Source of the DNA: Limosilactobacillus caccae
GTDB lineage: Bacteria > Bacillota > Bacilli > Lactobacillales > Lactobacillaceae
Assembly (NCBI RefSeq): GCF_900156885.1
Contig: NZ_FTOY01000009.1
Span: 124,001 to 188,000 of the forward strand
Length of the DNA stretch: 64,000 nucleotides
Direction: 5' to 3'
Shown here: positions 36,380-44,992 of the stretch, piece by piece
How the letters are laid out: each line of letters opens with the position of its first letter
Numbering within the stretch: the stretch's first letter is position 1
The notes under the pieces: generated by a model
Databases searched by the model: none
Told to the model about the DNA's origin: nothing
What the model saw: only the letters and a program-made list of their open reading frames with translations
Program-made: the position numbers and the translations under genes

Positions 36380-37851
36380 TGGACTTTTACCAAACAAGCT
36401 TAAGTCAATTACATGATGACTTAGTAAATAAGAAGATCAGTGCCACTGAGTTGACAAAGGAAACCTTTGACCACATCAAGGCAACTGAAGACGATGTCAA
36501 GGCCTTCATCACCTTAAACGAAGAAGCCGCCATGAAGCGGGCTGCCGAACTCGACCAACAAGGGATTGCTGCTGATTCCTTAGCCGCCGGGGTGCCATTG
36601 GCTGTAAAGGACAACATCTTGACCAAGGGGCTTACGACGACTGCGGCTTCAAAGATGTTAGAAAACTTCAACCCGGTCTACGATGCGACCGTTGTTGAAC
36701 GGTTGAATAAGGCCGGCTACATCAACGTTGGTAAGACCAACCTGGATGAATTTGCGATGGGTTCATCGACAGAAAACTCCGCCTTCTTTACTTCCCACAA
36801 CCCATGGGACCTTACCCGCGTTCCTGGTGGATCCTCAGGTGGTTCTGCAGCGGCAGTTGCTGCCGGTGACGTTCTCGGTGCGCTGGGGACGGATACTGGT
36901 GGTTCAATCCGGATGCCCGCTTCATTTAACGGGGTTGTCGGCATGAAGCCTACTTATGGACGGGTATCTCGTTGGGGAATCATCGCCTTCGGTTCAAGTT
37001 TTGACCAGGTTGGTTGGTTGACCCAAAACGTTAAGGATAACGCTTTGCTAACCGCCATGATTGCCGGCACAGATGAACACGATACGACGTCCTCATTGAA
37101 GGAAGTACCAGACTGGGCTGCTAACTTAAATGAAAACACCAATGTGAAGGGCTTGCGGATTGCGGTACCAAAGGAATACTTCGATGGCTTAAACGACGAT
37201 GTTCACGACGTTATCAAGAACGCGCTTGACCACTTAGAATCTCTTGGCGCAATCATTGACGAAGTAAGTTTGCCACATACTAAGTACGGGGTTGCTGCTT
37301 ACTACATCCTGGCATCATCTGAAGCTTCATCAAACTTGCAACGGTTCGACGGAATTCGTTACGGTTACCGGGCTGAGGACGTAAAGAACCTGGAAGACGT
37401 TTACGTTCGTTCTCGTTCCGAAGGCTTTGGCGAAGAAGTTAAGCGGCGGATCATGTTAGGGACCTTCTCCCTTTCTGCTGGTTTCTATGATGCTTACTTT
37501 AACAAGGCTGCCAAGGTTCGTCGCTTGATCGCGCAAGACTTTGCGGACGTCTTTAAGGACCACGACGTAATTCTTGGGGCTACCGGTGCTACGACCGCCT
37601 TCAAGATCGGTGCGGAAATTGACGATCCAAAGACAATGTACATGAACGACGTCTTGACCGTGCCAGTAAACATGGCCGGCTTGCCAGCAATGTCTGTCCC
37701 AGCAGGCTTCTCTGCCAAGAACGGGATGCCAGTTGGCCTGCAGATCATTGGGAAGGCCTTTGACGAACAAACAATTTACAACACGGCCTATGTCTTTGAA
37801 CAGACGACTGATTTCCACAAGAAGACACCACAGTTAGGAGGTCAAAACTAA
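36379..37851 (+). CDS. gatA: Asp-tRNA(Asn)/Glu-tRNA(Gln) amidotransferase subunit A
   Basis: The glutaminase subunit, which releases ammonia from glutamine for transfer to the misacylated tRNA. It has 490 residues. The amidase signature catalytic triad is intact: Lys77 (AVKDN), the cis-serine Ser152 (GGSSGGS) and nucleophile Ser176 (DTGGSIR). It is followed by gatB with a one-base gap, and the AGGAGG ribosome site lies inside the end of gatA. Confidence 0.97.
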   Translation: MDFYQTSLSQLHDDLVNKKISATELTKETFDHIKATEDDVKAFITLNEEAAMKRAAELDQQGIAADSLAAGVPLAVKDNILTKGLTTTAASKMLENFNPVYDATVVERLNKAGYINVGKTNLDEFAMGSSTENSAFFTSHNPWDLTRVPGGSSGGSAAAVAAGDVLGALGTDTGGSIRMPASFNGVVGMKPTYGRVSRWGIIAFGSSFDQVGWLTQNVKDNALLTAMIAGTDEHDTTSSLKEVPDWAANLNENTNVKGLRIAVPKEYFDGLNDDVHDVIKNALDHLESLGAIIDEVSLPHTKYGVAAYYILASSEASSNLQRFDGIRYGYRAEDVKNLEDVYVRSRSEGFGEEVKRRIMLGTFSLSAGFYDAYFNKAAKVRRLIAQDFADVFKDHDVILGATGATTAFKIGAEIDDPKTMYMNDVLTVPVNMAGLPAMSVPAGFSAKNGMPVGLQIIGKAFDEQTIYNTAYVFEQTTDFHKKTPQLGGQN

Positions 37852-37852
37852 G

Positions 37853-39277
37853 ATGAACTTTCAAACAACTATTGGGCTCGAAGTCCACGTTGAATTAAAG
37901 ACTAATTCAAAGATTTACAGTCCATCCCCCGTTGAATACGGTGACCAACCTAACGCTAATACCAACGTCATCGACTGGGGATACCCTGGTGTATTGCCAA
38001 CCCTTAACAAGGGCGTTGTTCGTGATGGGATCATGGCCGGGTTAGCCCTCCACGCCCAAATTGCCCACCACATGCACTTTGACCGGAAGAACTACTTCTA
38101 CCCAGATAACCCGAAGGCCTACCAGATCACCCAATCAGATACGCCAATTGCTCATGACGGTTGGATTGAGATTGAAGTTGACGGGAAAAAGAAGAAGATC
38201 GGGATCAAGGAAATGCATATCGAAGAAGATGCGGGGAAGAACACCCACACCAGCAAGTACTCATATGTTGACTTGAACCGGCAGGGAACCCCCCTGATTG
38301 AAATCGTTTCTAAGCCAGACATCGCGTCACCAGAAGAAGCGGTGGCCTACCTTGAAGCATTGCGTCAACGGATTCAGTTTACTGGGATTTCTGACGTCAA
38401 GATGGAAGAAGGGTCGATGCGGGTTGATACCAACATCTCCATCCGCCCAATCGGTTCTGACAAGTTCGGGACGAAGACGGAAATGAAGAACATCAACTCC
38501 TTCAACTATGTCCGTAAGGCACTGGCCTTTGAAGAACAACGGCACCAAAAGGTCTTAATGGCTGGTGGTCACATTGCCCAAGAAACGCGGCGTTATGATG
38601 AACCAACGGGGATGACCGTTTCGATGCGGAGCAAAGAAGGGGCCGACGATTACCGTTACTTCCCTGAACCAGACCTGCCACCAGTAGAAGTTAGCGATGA
38701 CTGGATCAAGGAAATCGAAAGCGAAATGCCAGAGATGCCTGGTGAGCGTCGTGAACACTACGTTAAGGATCTTGGCTTGAGTGACTATGACGCGATGGTG
38801 CTTACTCAGACAAAGGAAATGTCAGACTTCTTTGAAGAAGCGGTCAAGGATGGCGGCGACGCTAAGCGGATTGCCAACTACTTGATGAACGATGTTAACT
38901 CCTACTTGAACGACCAACACATTGACCTGCAAGATACCAAGTTGACCCCAGCTAACCTTGCCGGGATGGTTAAGTTGATCGAAGACGGGACGATTTCCTC
39001 TAAGATGGCTAAGAAGGTCTTCAAGGGAATCTTAGATGGTGAAGAACCAAGCGCCTACGCGAAGGAACACGGTCTTGTTCAATTATCTGACCCTGCACAA
39101 TTGCAACCGATCGTTGACGATGTTTTAGCCAACAACGCCCAGTCAATCGAAGACTTTAAGAACGGGAAAGACCGGGCTGTCGGTTACTTGATGGGTCAGA
39201 TCATGAAGCAAACCCGCGGGAAGGCTAACCCACAAGTGGTTACCCAGTTGTTGATGAAGTCCTTAAAGACGAAATAG
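37853..39277 (+). CDS. gatB: Asp-tRNA(Asn)/Glu-tRNA(Gln) amidotransferase subunit B
   Basis: The kinase and tRNA-binding subunit of GatCAB, 474 residues. The N-terminal cradle domain begins with [20 protein letters not shown]. It also holds the [15 protein letters not shown] and EDAGKNTH blocks for ATP and acyl-tRNA. The C-terminal YqeY-like tail ends [12 protein letters not shown]. This operon implies that Gln-tRNA (and perhaps Asn-tRNA) is made indirectly. Confidence 0.97.
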   Translation: MNFQTTIGLEVHVELKTNSKIYSPSPVEYGDQPNANTNVIDWGYPGVLPTLNKGVVRDGIMAGLALHAQIAHHMHFDRKNYFYPDNPKAYQITQSDTPIAHDGWIEIEVDGKKKKIGIKEMHIEEDAGKNTHTSKYSYVDLNRQGTPLIEIVSKPDIASPEEAVAYLEALRQRIQFTGISDVKMEEGSMRVDTNISIRPIGSDKFGTKTEMKNINSFNYVRKALAFEEQRHQKVLMAGGHIAQETRRYDEPTGMTVSMRSKEGADDYRYFPEPDLPPVEVSDDWIKEIESEMPEMPGERREHYVKDLGLSDYDAMVLTQTKEMSDFFEEAVKDGGDAKRIANYLMNDVNSYLNDQHIDLQDTKLTPANLAGMVKLIEDGTISSKMAKKVFKGILDGEEPSAYAKEHGLVQLSDPAQLQPIVDDVLANNAQSIEDFKNGKDRAVGYLMGQIMKQTRGKANPQVVTQLLMKSLKTK

Positions 39278-39292
39278 TTTGGAGGGGTGACC

Positions 39293-40306
39293 GTGCGAAA
39301 ACGTGCGCGTGTGATTTATAATCCAACGTCAGGCCGGGAAGCGCTCCGCAGTGACCTGGTTGACATTTTGGCGATTTACGAAAAGGCCGGCTACGAGACC
39401 AGCGCATTTGCGACGACGCCTGCCCCTGACTCAGCGAAAAATGAGGCACAGCGGGCAGCCGAAGATGGTTTTGACTTGATCGTGGCGGCCGGTGGTGACG
39501 GGACCTTAAATGAGGTCGTTAACGGGATCGCCGGCTTAGAGCACCGGCCAACGTTGGCGATCATTCCTGCCGGGACAACCAATGACTATGCGCGGGCATT
39601 AAAGATTCCCCGCGATGATCCGATTGCGGCGGCCAAGTTAATCTTAAACAAGCGCAAGAAGTTTAAGATTGACATTGGCCAGGCCGGCGATAACTACTTT
39701 ATGAACATCGCTGCCGGGGGAACGTTAACGGAATTGACCTATGATGTTCCTTCCCAGATGAAGTCCCTCTTTGGCTACGCGGCTTACTTTGCTAAGGGGG
39801 CCGAGTTAATGCCCCGGATCAAGCCGGTTGATATTTCCATCAAGTACGATGACAACGAGTACCGTGGCGCGGCCTCAATGATTTTGATTGCCTTAACTAA
39901 CTCGGTCGGCGGCTTTGAGCAGATTGTTCCGGATGCAGCCCTTGATGATGGAAAGTTCACCATGATCATCGTGAAGAAGAGTAGCGTGTTAGACATGCTT
40001 AGCTTGATGACGAAGGCCCTGCAAGGGAAGCACCTGGATGATCCGCGGATTATTTACGCCAAGGCGACGGATATTGATGTGACCCCGCTTAATGATGAGG
40101 ATCGGATGATGATCAACCTCGATGGTGAATACGGTGGGGATGCACCGATGAAGTTCCACGATTTAAGACAACATATTGAAGTGGTTGCCAACCTTGATGC
40201 GATTCCGCATGATGCAATTACGGAATCAGCGGACTTTAAGCGAGTTGAAAAAGACTTCGTTAAGAAAGTTGACGACATTAAGGATAATAAGGACGCCACT
40301 AATTAA
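39293..40306 (+). CDS. dagK: diacylglycerol kinase (soluble, DgkB/YegS type)
   Basis: A lipid kinase that phosphorylates diacylglycerol released by lipoteichoic acid synthesis. It has 337 residues from the GTG at 39293 (MRKRARVIYNPTSG), 6 bases after GGAGGGG. A GTG at 39287 overlaps that ribosome site and is rejected. The catalytic-domain motifs AAGGDGTLNEVVNGI and IPAGTTNDYARAL are intact. The C-terminal 30 residues are lysine- and aspartate-rich. It is probably in the gatCAB transcript and is followed by a terminator. Confidence 0.94.
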   Translation: MRKRARVIYNPTSGREALRSDLVDILAIYEKAGYETSAFATTPAPDSAKNEAQRAAEDGFDLIVAAGGDGTLNEVVNGIAGLEHRPTLAIIPAGTTNDYARALKIPRDDPIAAAKLILNKRKKFKIDIGQAGDNYFMNIAAGGTLTELTYDVPSQMKSLFGYAAYFAKGAELMPRIKPVDISIKYDDNEYRGAASMILIALTNSVGGFEQIVPDAALDDGKFTMIIVKKSSVLDMLSLMTKALQGKHLDDPRIIYAKATDIDVTPLNDEDRMMINLDGEYGGDAPMKFHDLRQHIEVVANLDAIPHDAITESADFKRVEKDFVKKVDDIKDNKDATN

Positions 40307-40310
40307 TAAT

Positions 40311-40343
40311 GAGAGCTGTGGCAGGGTTGCCGCAGCTCTTTTA
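40311..40343 (+). terminator. terminator after dagK
   Basis: GAGCTGTGGCA (40313-40323) pairs with TGCCGCAGCTC (40328-40338, one G-T pair), followed by TTTT. Confidence 0.85.
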
Positions 40344-40378
40344 TACATAAATAAGATTATTAATTTGGAGGTTAACTG

Positions 40379-41749
40379 ATGAAAGTTAAAGTACCAGTGC
40401 ATAAGAATGAGGAATACCAAGCAACGGTTGTCGACTTGACTTACGAAGGCAACGGGGTCGTTAAGGTTGACGACTTTCCGGTATTTGTTCCCAACGCGTT
40501 GCCGGGGGAGAAGGTTACCGTCCGGATCACCAAGGTCACCAGTCACTTTGCCTGGGGCCGGGTGATGGCTTGGCAGACAAAGAGTCCTGACCGGGTTGAT
40601 GTTAAGGATAAGAAGTACATTCAAACTGGGATTGCGCCGCTCGGCCACTTGAAGTACGATGCCCAGTTAAAATTTAAGCAGCACCAAATTGAAGAATTGC
40701 TCGCCAAGGCGCACCGTGAAGATATTAAGGTCCTGCCGACGATGGGGATGGAAAAGCCTTATCACTACCGGAATAAGGCCCAGGTCCCAGTAAAGTTAAT
40801 CCGGGGGCAGTTAGAAACCGGTTTTTACAAGCGGGGCAGTCATAACCTGGTGCCAATTGAGGACTTTTACATCCAGGATCCGGCAATCGACCAGGCAATC
40901 GTCGTTGTCCGTGACCTCTTGCGGCGCTTTCATGTGACCCCGTACGATGAGCAGACCGGGAAGGGCGTTATCCGGACGGTGATGGTGCGCCGGGGCTACT
41001 ACAGTCATGAAGTAATGGTCGTCCTCGTGACGAATACCAAGCGCTTGCCGATGGAAAAGCAAATTGTTGCGGGGATTGTCGATGGGGTGCCCGAGGTAAA
41101 GAGCATCGTGCAAAATATCAATGACAAGAAGACTAACCGCCTGCTCGGCGATAAGAACAAGACCCTCTGGGGGAAGGACGAAATCCATGACCAGTTGCTC
41201 GGGATTGACTTTGCAATTTCGCCACTGTCCTTCTACCAGGTCAATCCTCAGCAGACAGAACGGCTTTACCAGACCGCCATTGATAATGCCGGCCTCGATG
41301 GCAGTCAAACGGTGATTGATGCTTACTGTGGAATCGGGACGATCTCATTAGCGGCGGCCAAGCACGCTAAGCAGGTTTACGGGGTCGAAATCGTCCCCGC
41401 CGCAATCGAGGATGCCAAGCATAATGCTAAGCGCAATGGAATCAAGAATGCCAAGTTCGTCGTGGGGAAGGCAGAAGACCAGTTTGCCAAGTGGCAGGCA
41501 GCGGGATTGAAGCCGGACGTAGTAATTGTCGACCCACCACGGAAGGGCCTTGCGGAATCCTTAATTGAAGCAACAGGCAAGATGGCACCGGAAAAGGTGA
41601 TCTACGTCAGCTGCAACCCAGCCACGTTAGTACGGGATATCCAGCGTTTTGCGGAACAGGGCTACCAGGTAACCAAGCCAATCCAGCCGGTGGATCAGTT
41701 CCCACAGACGACGCATGTGGAGAGTGTGACGGTGCTGGAACGCGACTAA
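40379..41749 (+). CDS. rlmD: 23S rRNA (uracil-C5)-methyltransferase, RlmD/RlmCD family, cluster-less form
   Basis: A TrmA/RumA-type SAM-dependent RNA m5U methyltransferase of 456 residues. An N-terminal TRAM domain (about 1-60) is followed by a central domain and a Rossmann domain with VIDAYCGIGTISLAAA (about 317-332). The catalytic cysteine is Cys412 in YVSCNPATL. The four iron-sulfur cysteines found in E. coli RlmD and B. subtilis RlmCD are absent: the CxxxxxCGGC region reads YIQTGIAPLGH (80-90), and the fourth position is phenylalanine. The exact target uridine cannot be read from sequence. GGAGG precedes the ATG. Confidence 0.9.
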   Translation: MKVKVPVHKNEEYQATVVDLTYEGNGVVKVDDFPVFVPNALPGEKVTVRITKVTSHFAWGRVMAWQTKSPDRVDVKDKKYIQTGIAPLGHLKYDAQLKFKQHQIEELLAKAHREDIKVLPTMGMEKPYHYRNKAQVPVKLIRGQLETGFYKRGSHNLVPIEDFYIQDPAIDQAIVVVRDLLRRFHVTPYDEQTGKGVIRTVMVRRGYYSHEVMVVLVTNTKRLPMEKQIVAGIVDGVPEVKSIVQNINDKKTNRLLGDKNKTLWGKDEIHDQLLGIDFAISPLSFYQVNPQQTERLYQTAIDNAGLDGSQTVIDAYCGIGTISLAAAKHAKQVYGVEIVPAAIEDAKHNAKRNGIKNAKFVVGKAEDQFAKWQAAGLKPDVVIVDPPRKGLAESLIEATGKMAPEKVIYVSCNPATLVRDIQRFAEQGYQVTKPIQPVDQFPQTTHVESVTVLERD

Positions 41750-42086
41750 CAGGAGCGTGAAAACTCCATGCAATAGTGTCCAAAGAACGAGCAACAAAGT
41801 GATGGGCGATTCGTAAGACACGAACTGTGAAGAGTGTACAAGGACCTGATTAGCGAAATTTCTACACTTATGAATCATCTATTTAGTGAGTGATATTGTT
41901 CTGCGGCCTAAATAATCATATATTGCATGTAATTAAATGATTGTTTATTTGCAATGTCATTTATGATTGTCTTTATGGTGTAAGTGTTGTAAAAAGATTT
42001 TTAGCTTGTTTGACATTAGATACCATTAACAATGTGTTTAACAGCATTGTTACCAAATAACAAATGAATCAGGATGGTGATAAATA
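41750..42086 (+). other. 337-base non-coding gap at the left edge of the accessory island
   Basis: No convincing gene is seen. The first 130 bases have near-core base composition and then the sequence drops sharply in G+C. AGTGTA and TACACT (about 41835-41871) form a weak dyad. AACAATG (42029-42035) and CATTGTT (42045-42051) form an operator-like dyad 35 bases before the next gene. TTGACA at 42010-42015 has no good -10 at 17 bases. No terminator is visible after the methyltransferase gene. Confidence 0.5.
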
Positions 42087-43247
42087 ATGAATATAAAATC
42101 ATTCTCTTTTGACTGGAATGACTATAATGGGGAATTAAGCTCATTTGACAGATCCCAGATAATGAATATTATGGAAGATTATTATAATAGTGATTTAAGT
42201 GTTGCCAAAATTAGAAGTAAGTATTCTATAAGTAGCAATGTTAGAAATCTAGCTAAAGAATTTCCATTTGTCTATTTAGAAGAAAAATGTCCATATGATG
42301 ATTCAAACTTAGTAAAGCAGCTGACTAGTAGGACTGGATATTCAACAAGAATACCTCAATGTCCTACTTGTGGTCATAAGCTGAATAGCAACTGCAATTG
42401 CGATGGATGCAGAGAAGAAAGAAGGAGAATACAAGAACAAAAAAGAGAATTAGTTATTTTAACGTATCCTACAGATATAGATAAAGTTAAATACGAAGAT
42501 TTGTCATCATCATCCAAGATATTTTTGTCGGCGCTTCTTCACGCGGGATTGAATGAAGAAGCTAATAAAATATCAGGAGAAACAATAATTGAAAATAAGT
42601 TATCACCAACTAACGAATTTGACGAGATAATACTAGAACATTTACTATCAAAGAATATAATTTTAATTGATCCTATGTCTCCCATAGATGCTTTCTCTGC
42701 AGATAATTTTCCAAATGAATATTATTATTTCAAAGTAAATTATTTAGTTAATGTTGAAATGGGTTCCGAAGGGATGGGGTATTTAGAGTATCCTGACAGA
42801 ACTAATATAATCCAACACCATAAAGAGGAATGCTTAGGTATGTGGAGGCAAATTGCTTTATATGAATGCCTAGAATATTTGGTTGAGCAAATGAACGAAG
42901 CAAGATTTAATTTTAATCCTCAAGATAAGACTAGATTAGTAATAAACCACTTAATTGAAGAATATTCTATAGGTCAAATCTGGAATTTAATATATGGGTC
43001 TGTAAATAATGCAGCAGCGTGGTATCAAAAATCGAACGTAACAAAAAAACATGCTGCTAATTCAGTTATTACAACATTAAATAATCGTGGTGATAGAGCT
43101 AAGGCAGAGAATTGGAAATTGAAGTCATATCGTAGAAGTTATAATAATAAGCTAAGTCAACTGAGTATGGTATTTTTTGACAGCATTTTACAAATAGGTA
43201 ATGAAGGTTTTGAAAAGATACCGTCTATTGACCTAATTAGTTGTTAG
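42087..43247 (+). CDS. unrecognised protein with possible N-terminal HTH and zinc ribbon
   Basis: A 386-residue protein that I do not recognise. The N-terminal part (about 20-70) contains SVAKIRSKYSISSNVRNLAKEF, compatible with a helix-turn-helix. A cysteine cluster at about 92-110 (CPTCGHKL then CNCDGC) looks like a zinc ribbon. The rest is mainly helical and acidic with no catalytic motif I can name; a C-terminal part (about 300-350) is basic. The gene is A/T-rich, uses AGA/AGG and ATA codons, and differs strongly from its chromosomal neighbours, which indicates horizontal acquisition. AGGATGGTG precedes the ATG. Its place next to toxin-antitoxin and TOTE-like genes makes a defence or regulatory role conceivable. 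Confidence 0.75.
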   Translation: MNIKSFSFDWNDYNGELSSFDRSQIMNIMEDYYNSDLSVAKIRSKYSISSNVRNLAKEFPFVYLEEKCPYDDSNLVKQLTSRTGYSTRIPQCPTCGHKLNSNCNCDGCREERRRIQEQKRELVILTYPTDIDKVKYEDLSSSSKIFLSALLHAGLNEEANKISGETIIENKLSPTNEFDEIILEHLLSKNIILIDPMSPIDAFSADNFPNEYYYFKVNYLVNVEMGSEGMGYLEYPDRTNIIQHHKEECLGMWRQIALYECLEYLVEQMNEARFNFNPQDKTRLVINHLIEEYSIGQIWNLIYGSVNNAAAWYQKSNVTKKHAANSVITTLNNRGDRAKAENWKLKSYRRSYNNKLSQLSMVFFDSILQIGNEGFEKIPSIDLISC

Positions 43248-43694
43248 TATCTGGCTAAACTAACTTCAGAATAAGTTCAACTCTTTATAATTTGCTACTA
43301 TAATGGCAAATTATGGTTATAAACAAAAAAGAGCCGCTTTAATGGCGGTGGCTTAGCTATTTTATATTAATAAAGGGATCGTCTGTAACTCGCCAAAGTT
43401 TTTGGGCGGTTTTTTATTATGCACAGAATGTGAAGATATTTGTAATGCAACAATGAAAGTCTCAAATACTAACGCTAGCATGAGTGCCTGGTAAACGCTC
43501 ACGGATTGTAATCCTTTTTGAAGAATAGCTCATCGAAATCACCTCATCTTGAGGAAACAACCGTTGCCCGTAAAATTCTCGTAAGGGTGATTCCAGCATA
43601 TCCAATCGGTTATGCGTGAGAATTCCAAATATGTTTCTCATAAACGCATTGCTTTGATTGATGGGACTGATATGTCCCCACAAAATACTTTTAA
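43248..43694 (+). other. 447-base gap with hairpins and gene debris
   Basis: TAATTTGC (43288-43295) and GCAAATTA (43306-43313) form a perfect dyad around a TATAAT-like core. A second hairpin lies at 43332-43352 (GCCGC...GCGGTGGC). A clear terminator, CGCCAAA-GTTT-TTGGGCG plus a T run, is at 43391-43416. From 43440 to 43690 the sequence has a different composition and a 73-codon minus-strand reading frame (43462-43683) with no recognised homology; it may be remnant DNA from the event that truncated the next gene. Confidence 0.45.
43391..43417 (+). terminator. terminator downstream of the 386-residue gene
   Basis: CGCCAAA pairs with TTGGGCG across a short loop and is followed by TTTTTTT. It is the only strong intrinsic terminator between the unknown gene and the decayed antitoxin. 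Confidence 0.7.
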
Positions 43695-43940
43695 ACTCAC
43701 ATTAAAAAGTATTTAGACCAAGTAAATAATGATGATGAAATAGTCCACATTGCTCTATCAAATAGTTGTTCAGTAGCTGTGCTTTCCCAAGAGAAACTAT
43801 ATTGGATGGAAAAAGCTTTGCAGGCCAAGGAAGGGGCCCTTGGTTATGCGATTTTACGGGATCAACTAATTCAACGGGATGTTTTGCTAGATGATCCAAT
43901 TGTTGAATCCGACGACGACTATTGGGATCAATTTAAATAA
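43695..43940 (+). pseudogene. antitoxin remnant (Phd/YefM-like), 5' truncated
   Basis: An open frame without a start codon encodes about 81 residues, including VHIALSNSCSVAVLSQEKLYWMEK and ending ESDDDYWDQFK. An in-frame stop at 43692-43694 lies directly upstream, and the N-terminal start of a typical Phd/YefM-type antitoxin is missing. The C-terminal toxin-binding part is preserved. Its stop overlaps the next ATG (TAATG), as in toxin-antitoxin operons. Confidence 0.65.
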
Positions 43941-44100
43941 TGGTAAGATTACTATTTAGACCACGTGTTGCCTTTTTTAATGCTGATTTAAAACGATGAC
44001 GTCTTGGTAATTTAGAATGTTGAACGTCATAAGTTAATTCCAGTTGGGTCGAATGATCGATCATTATCTAATCAAAATAGGTCAAAGGAAAGCACCGACT
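43940..44100 (+). pseudogene. decayed toxin remnant after the antitoxin fragment
   Basis: An ATG that shares a base with the antitoxin stop opens a frame of 19 codons (MVRLLFRPRVAFFNADLKR), then a stop at 43997-43999. FNADLKR resembles the start of YafQ/RelE-like toxins. In another frame, ERHKLIP (about 44012-44050) could be a further fragment. The identification rests mostly on position and coupling, so it is tentative. Confidence 0.4.
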
Positions 44101-44178
44101 AGGCAATGAAGCCGATGCTTAATTTTTGAAGATGTTTAAAATAGTCTTTCTAGCTATTATTATGATGACTTTCTTATC

Positions 44179-44207
44179 TTGGTGTTATGAATAAAGTTTG
44201 GTAAAAT
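44179..44207 (+). promoter_or_regulatory. promoter of the antitoxin-toxin operon
   Basis: TTGGTG (44179-44184) and TAAAAT (44202-44207) with a 17-base spacer. The -10 is part of TTTGGTAAAAT, an extended -10. Confidence 0.6.
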
Positions 44208-44210
44208 AAA

Positions 44211-44230
44211 GTAAGAAGTCTTACGTAAGA
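44211..44230 (+). promoter_or_regulatory. operator-like triple half-site upstream of the antitoxin gene
   Basis: GTAAGA (44211-44216), TCTTAC (44219-44224) and GTAAGA (44225-44230) give two overlapping dyads, including the perfect 12-base palindrome TCTTACGTAAGA. It lies between the -10 box and the ribosome site, where the AbrB-type antitoxin could repress its own operon. Confidence 0.6.
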
Positions 44231-44242
44231 AGGAGGAGCATT

Positions 44243-44509
44243 ATGGATAATGTAATAACTGGTAAAATGTCGCAAAAGGGTCAAATTGTTATTCCAGCCG
44301 CAATTCGTAAGGCGATGGGATTAACAAAGGGAACTGAAGTTTCATTTGAAATGAAAGGTGATGAAGTTACCATCAAAAAATTACCAACAGCATTAGACTG
44401 GGCAGATTTGGTAAAACAAATTCCAGTTGAAGATGTTCAACTGGATAGCCAAGGACACTATGATCCAAAAAAGTCACCAGAATTTCACGATTGGATGGTT
44501 AATGGATGA
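44243..44509 (+). CDS. AbrB/MazE-type antitoxin
   Basis: An 88-residue protein with an N-terminal SpoVT-AbrB swapped-hairpin DNA-binding domain (GKMSQKGQIVIPAAIRKAMGLTKGTEVSFEMKGDEVTIKK, residues 7-46 in two halves). Its C-terminal region of about 40 residues probably wraps the toxin. AAGGAGGAG lies 7 bases before the ATG. The stop overlaps the toxin start (ATGATGA), so translation is coupled. Upstream it has the palindromic operator noted separately. Confidence 0.88.
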   Translation: MDNVITGKMSQKGQIVIPAAIRKAMGLTKGTEVSFEMKGDEVTIKKLPTALDWADLVKQIPVEDVQLDSQGHYDPKKSPEFHDWMVNG

Positions 44510-44844
44510 TGAAACCAATGGACATTTACATTGCTAATGTTCCCTTTGATGAAGGTATCAGTAGTAAACTTCGGCCAGCCTTAGTGATTAAGATTGAACA
44601 AGAACAAGTAATGGTTTTTAAAGTAACTAGCCAGTACCAAAAGAAATCAGCACAAATTAAAAAGCTATATTATCCTATTAAAGAATGGCAACAAGCAGGC
44701 TTAAAAAAGCAATCGTATATTGATACCCATAAACTTTATCGTTTAACAAGAACGTGGGTATTTAGCCGTCAGCCAATTGGAAAGTTAACAGACACTGACC
44801 GTCTGGGACTGTTCAACTTCATTCAACAACTAAAGAGAGATTAA
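44506..44844 (+). CDS. PemK/MazF-family toxin (putative endoribonuclease)
   Basis: A 112-residue protein with the MazF-like N-terminal beta-barrel pattern DIYIANVPFDEGISSKLRPALVIKI, in which the loop and the R-P-A-L-V core match the family. It would cleave mRNA when released from its antitoxin. Start could be the ATG at 44506 or 44509. The protein ends FNFIQQLKRD and appears complete. A strong terminator follows, so the two genes form an isolated operon. It is a more divergent MazF than chromosomal mazEF, and activity is inferred only. Confidence 0.82.
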   Translation: MMKPMDIYIANVPFDEGISSKLRPALVIKIEQEQVMVFKVTSQYQKKSAQIKKLYYPIKEWQQAGLKKQSYIDTHKLYRLTRTWVFSRQPIGKLTDTDRLGLFNFIQQLKRD

Positions 44845-44877
44845 AAAGTTATCCAGTGCCAATGGATAACTTTTTTA
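44844..44877 (+). terminator. terminator after the toxin gene
   Basis: AAAAGTTATCC (about 44844-44854) pairs with GGATAACTTTT (44864-44874), followed by more T. Confidence 0.88.
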
Positions 44878-44992
44878 GTTCTGCTTCAAGTAAATTGAGT
44901 TGTTTTTCTACTCGTAGTTCTATCATTTATCTTTCTATTTTAATAAACAGATGATATATTATCCTCGAAAGCGTTAACAAAGGAGCAAGTAG

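Noticed and set aside
40811-41308. 165-codon minus-strand reading frame opposite rlmD
   Set aside because: It has no motif and lies wholly within the methyltransferase gene in the opposite direction.
43462-43683. Minus-strand 73-codon reading frame that might be a transposase fragment
   Set aside because: I see no DDE or other transposase motif, no inverted terminal repeat and no ribosome site. It is kept only as unexplained debris in the gap.
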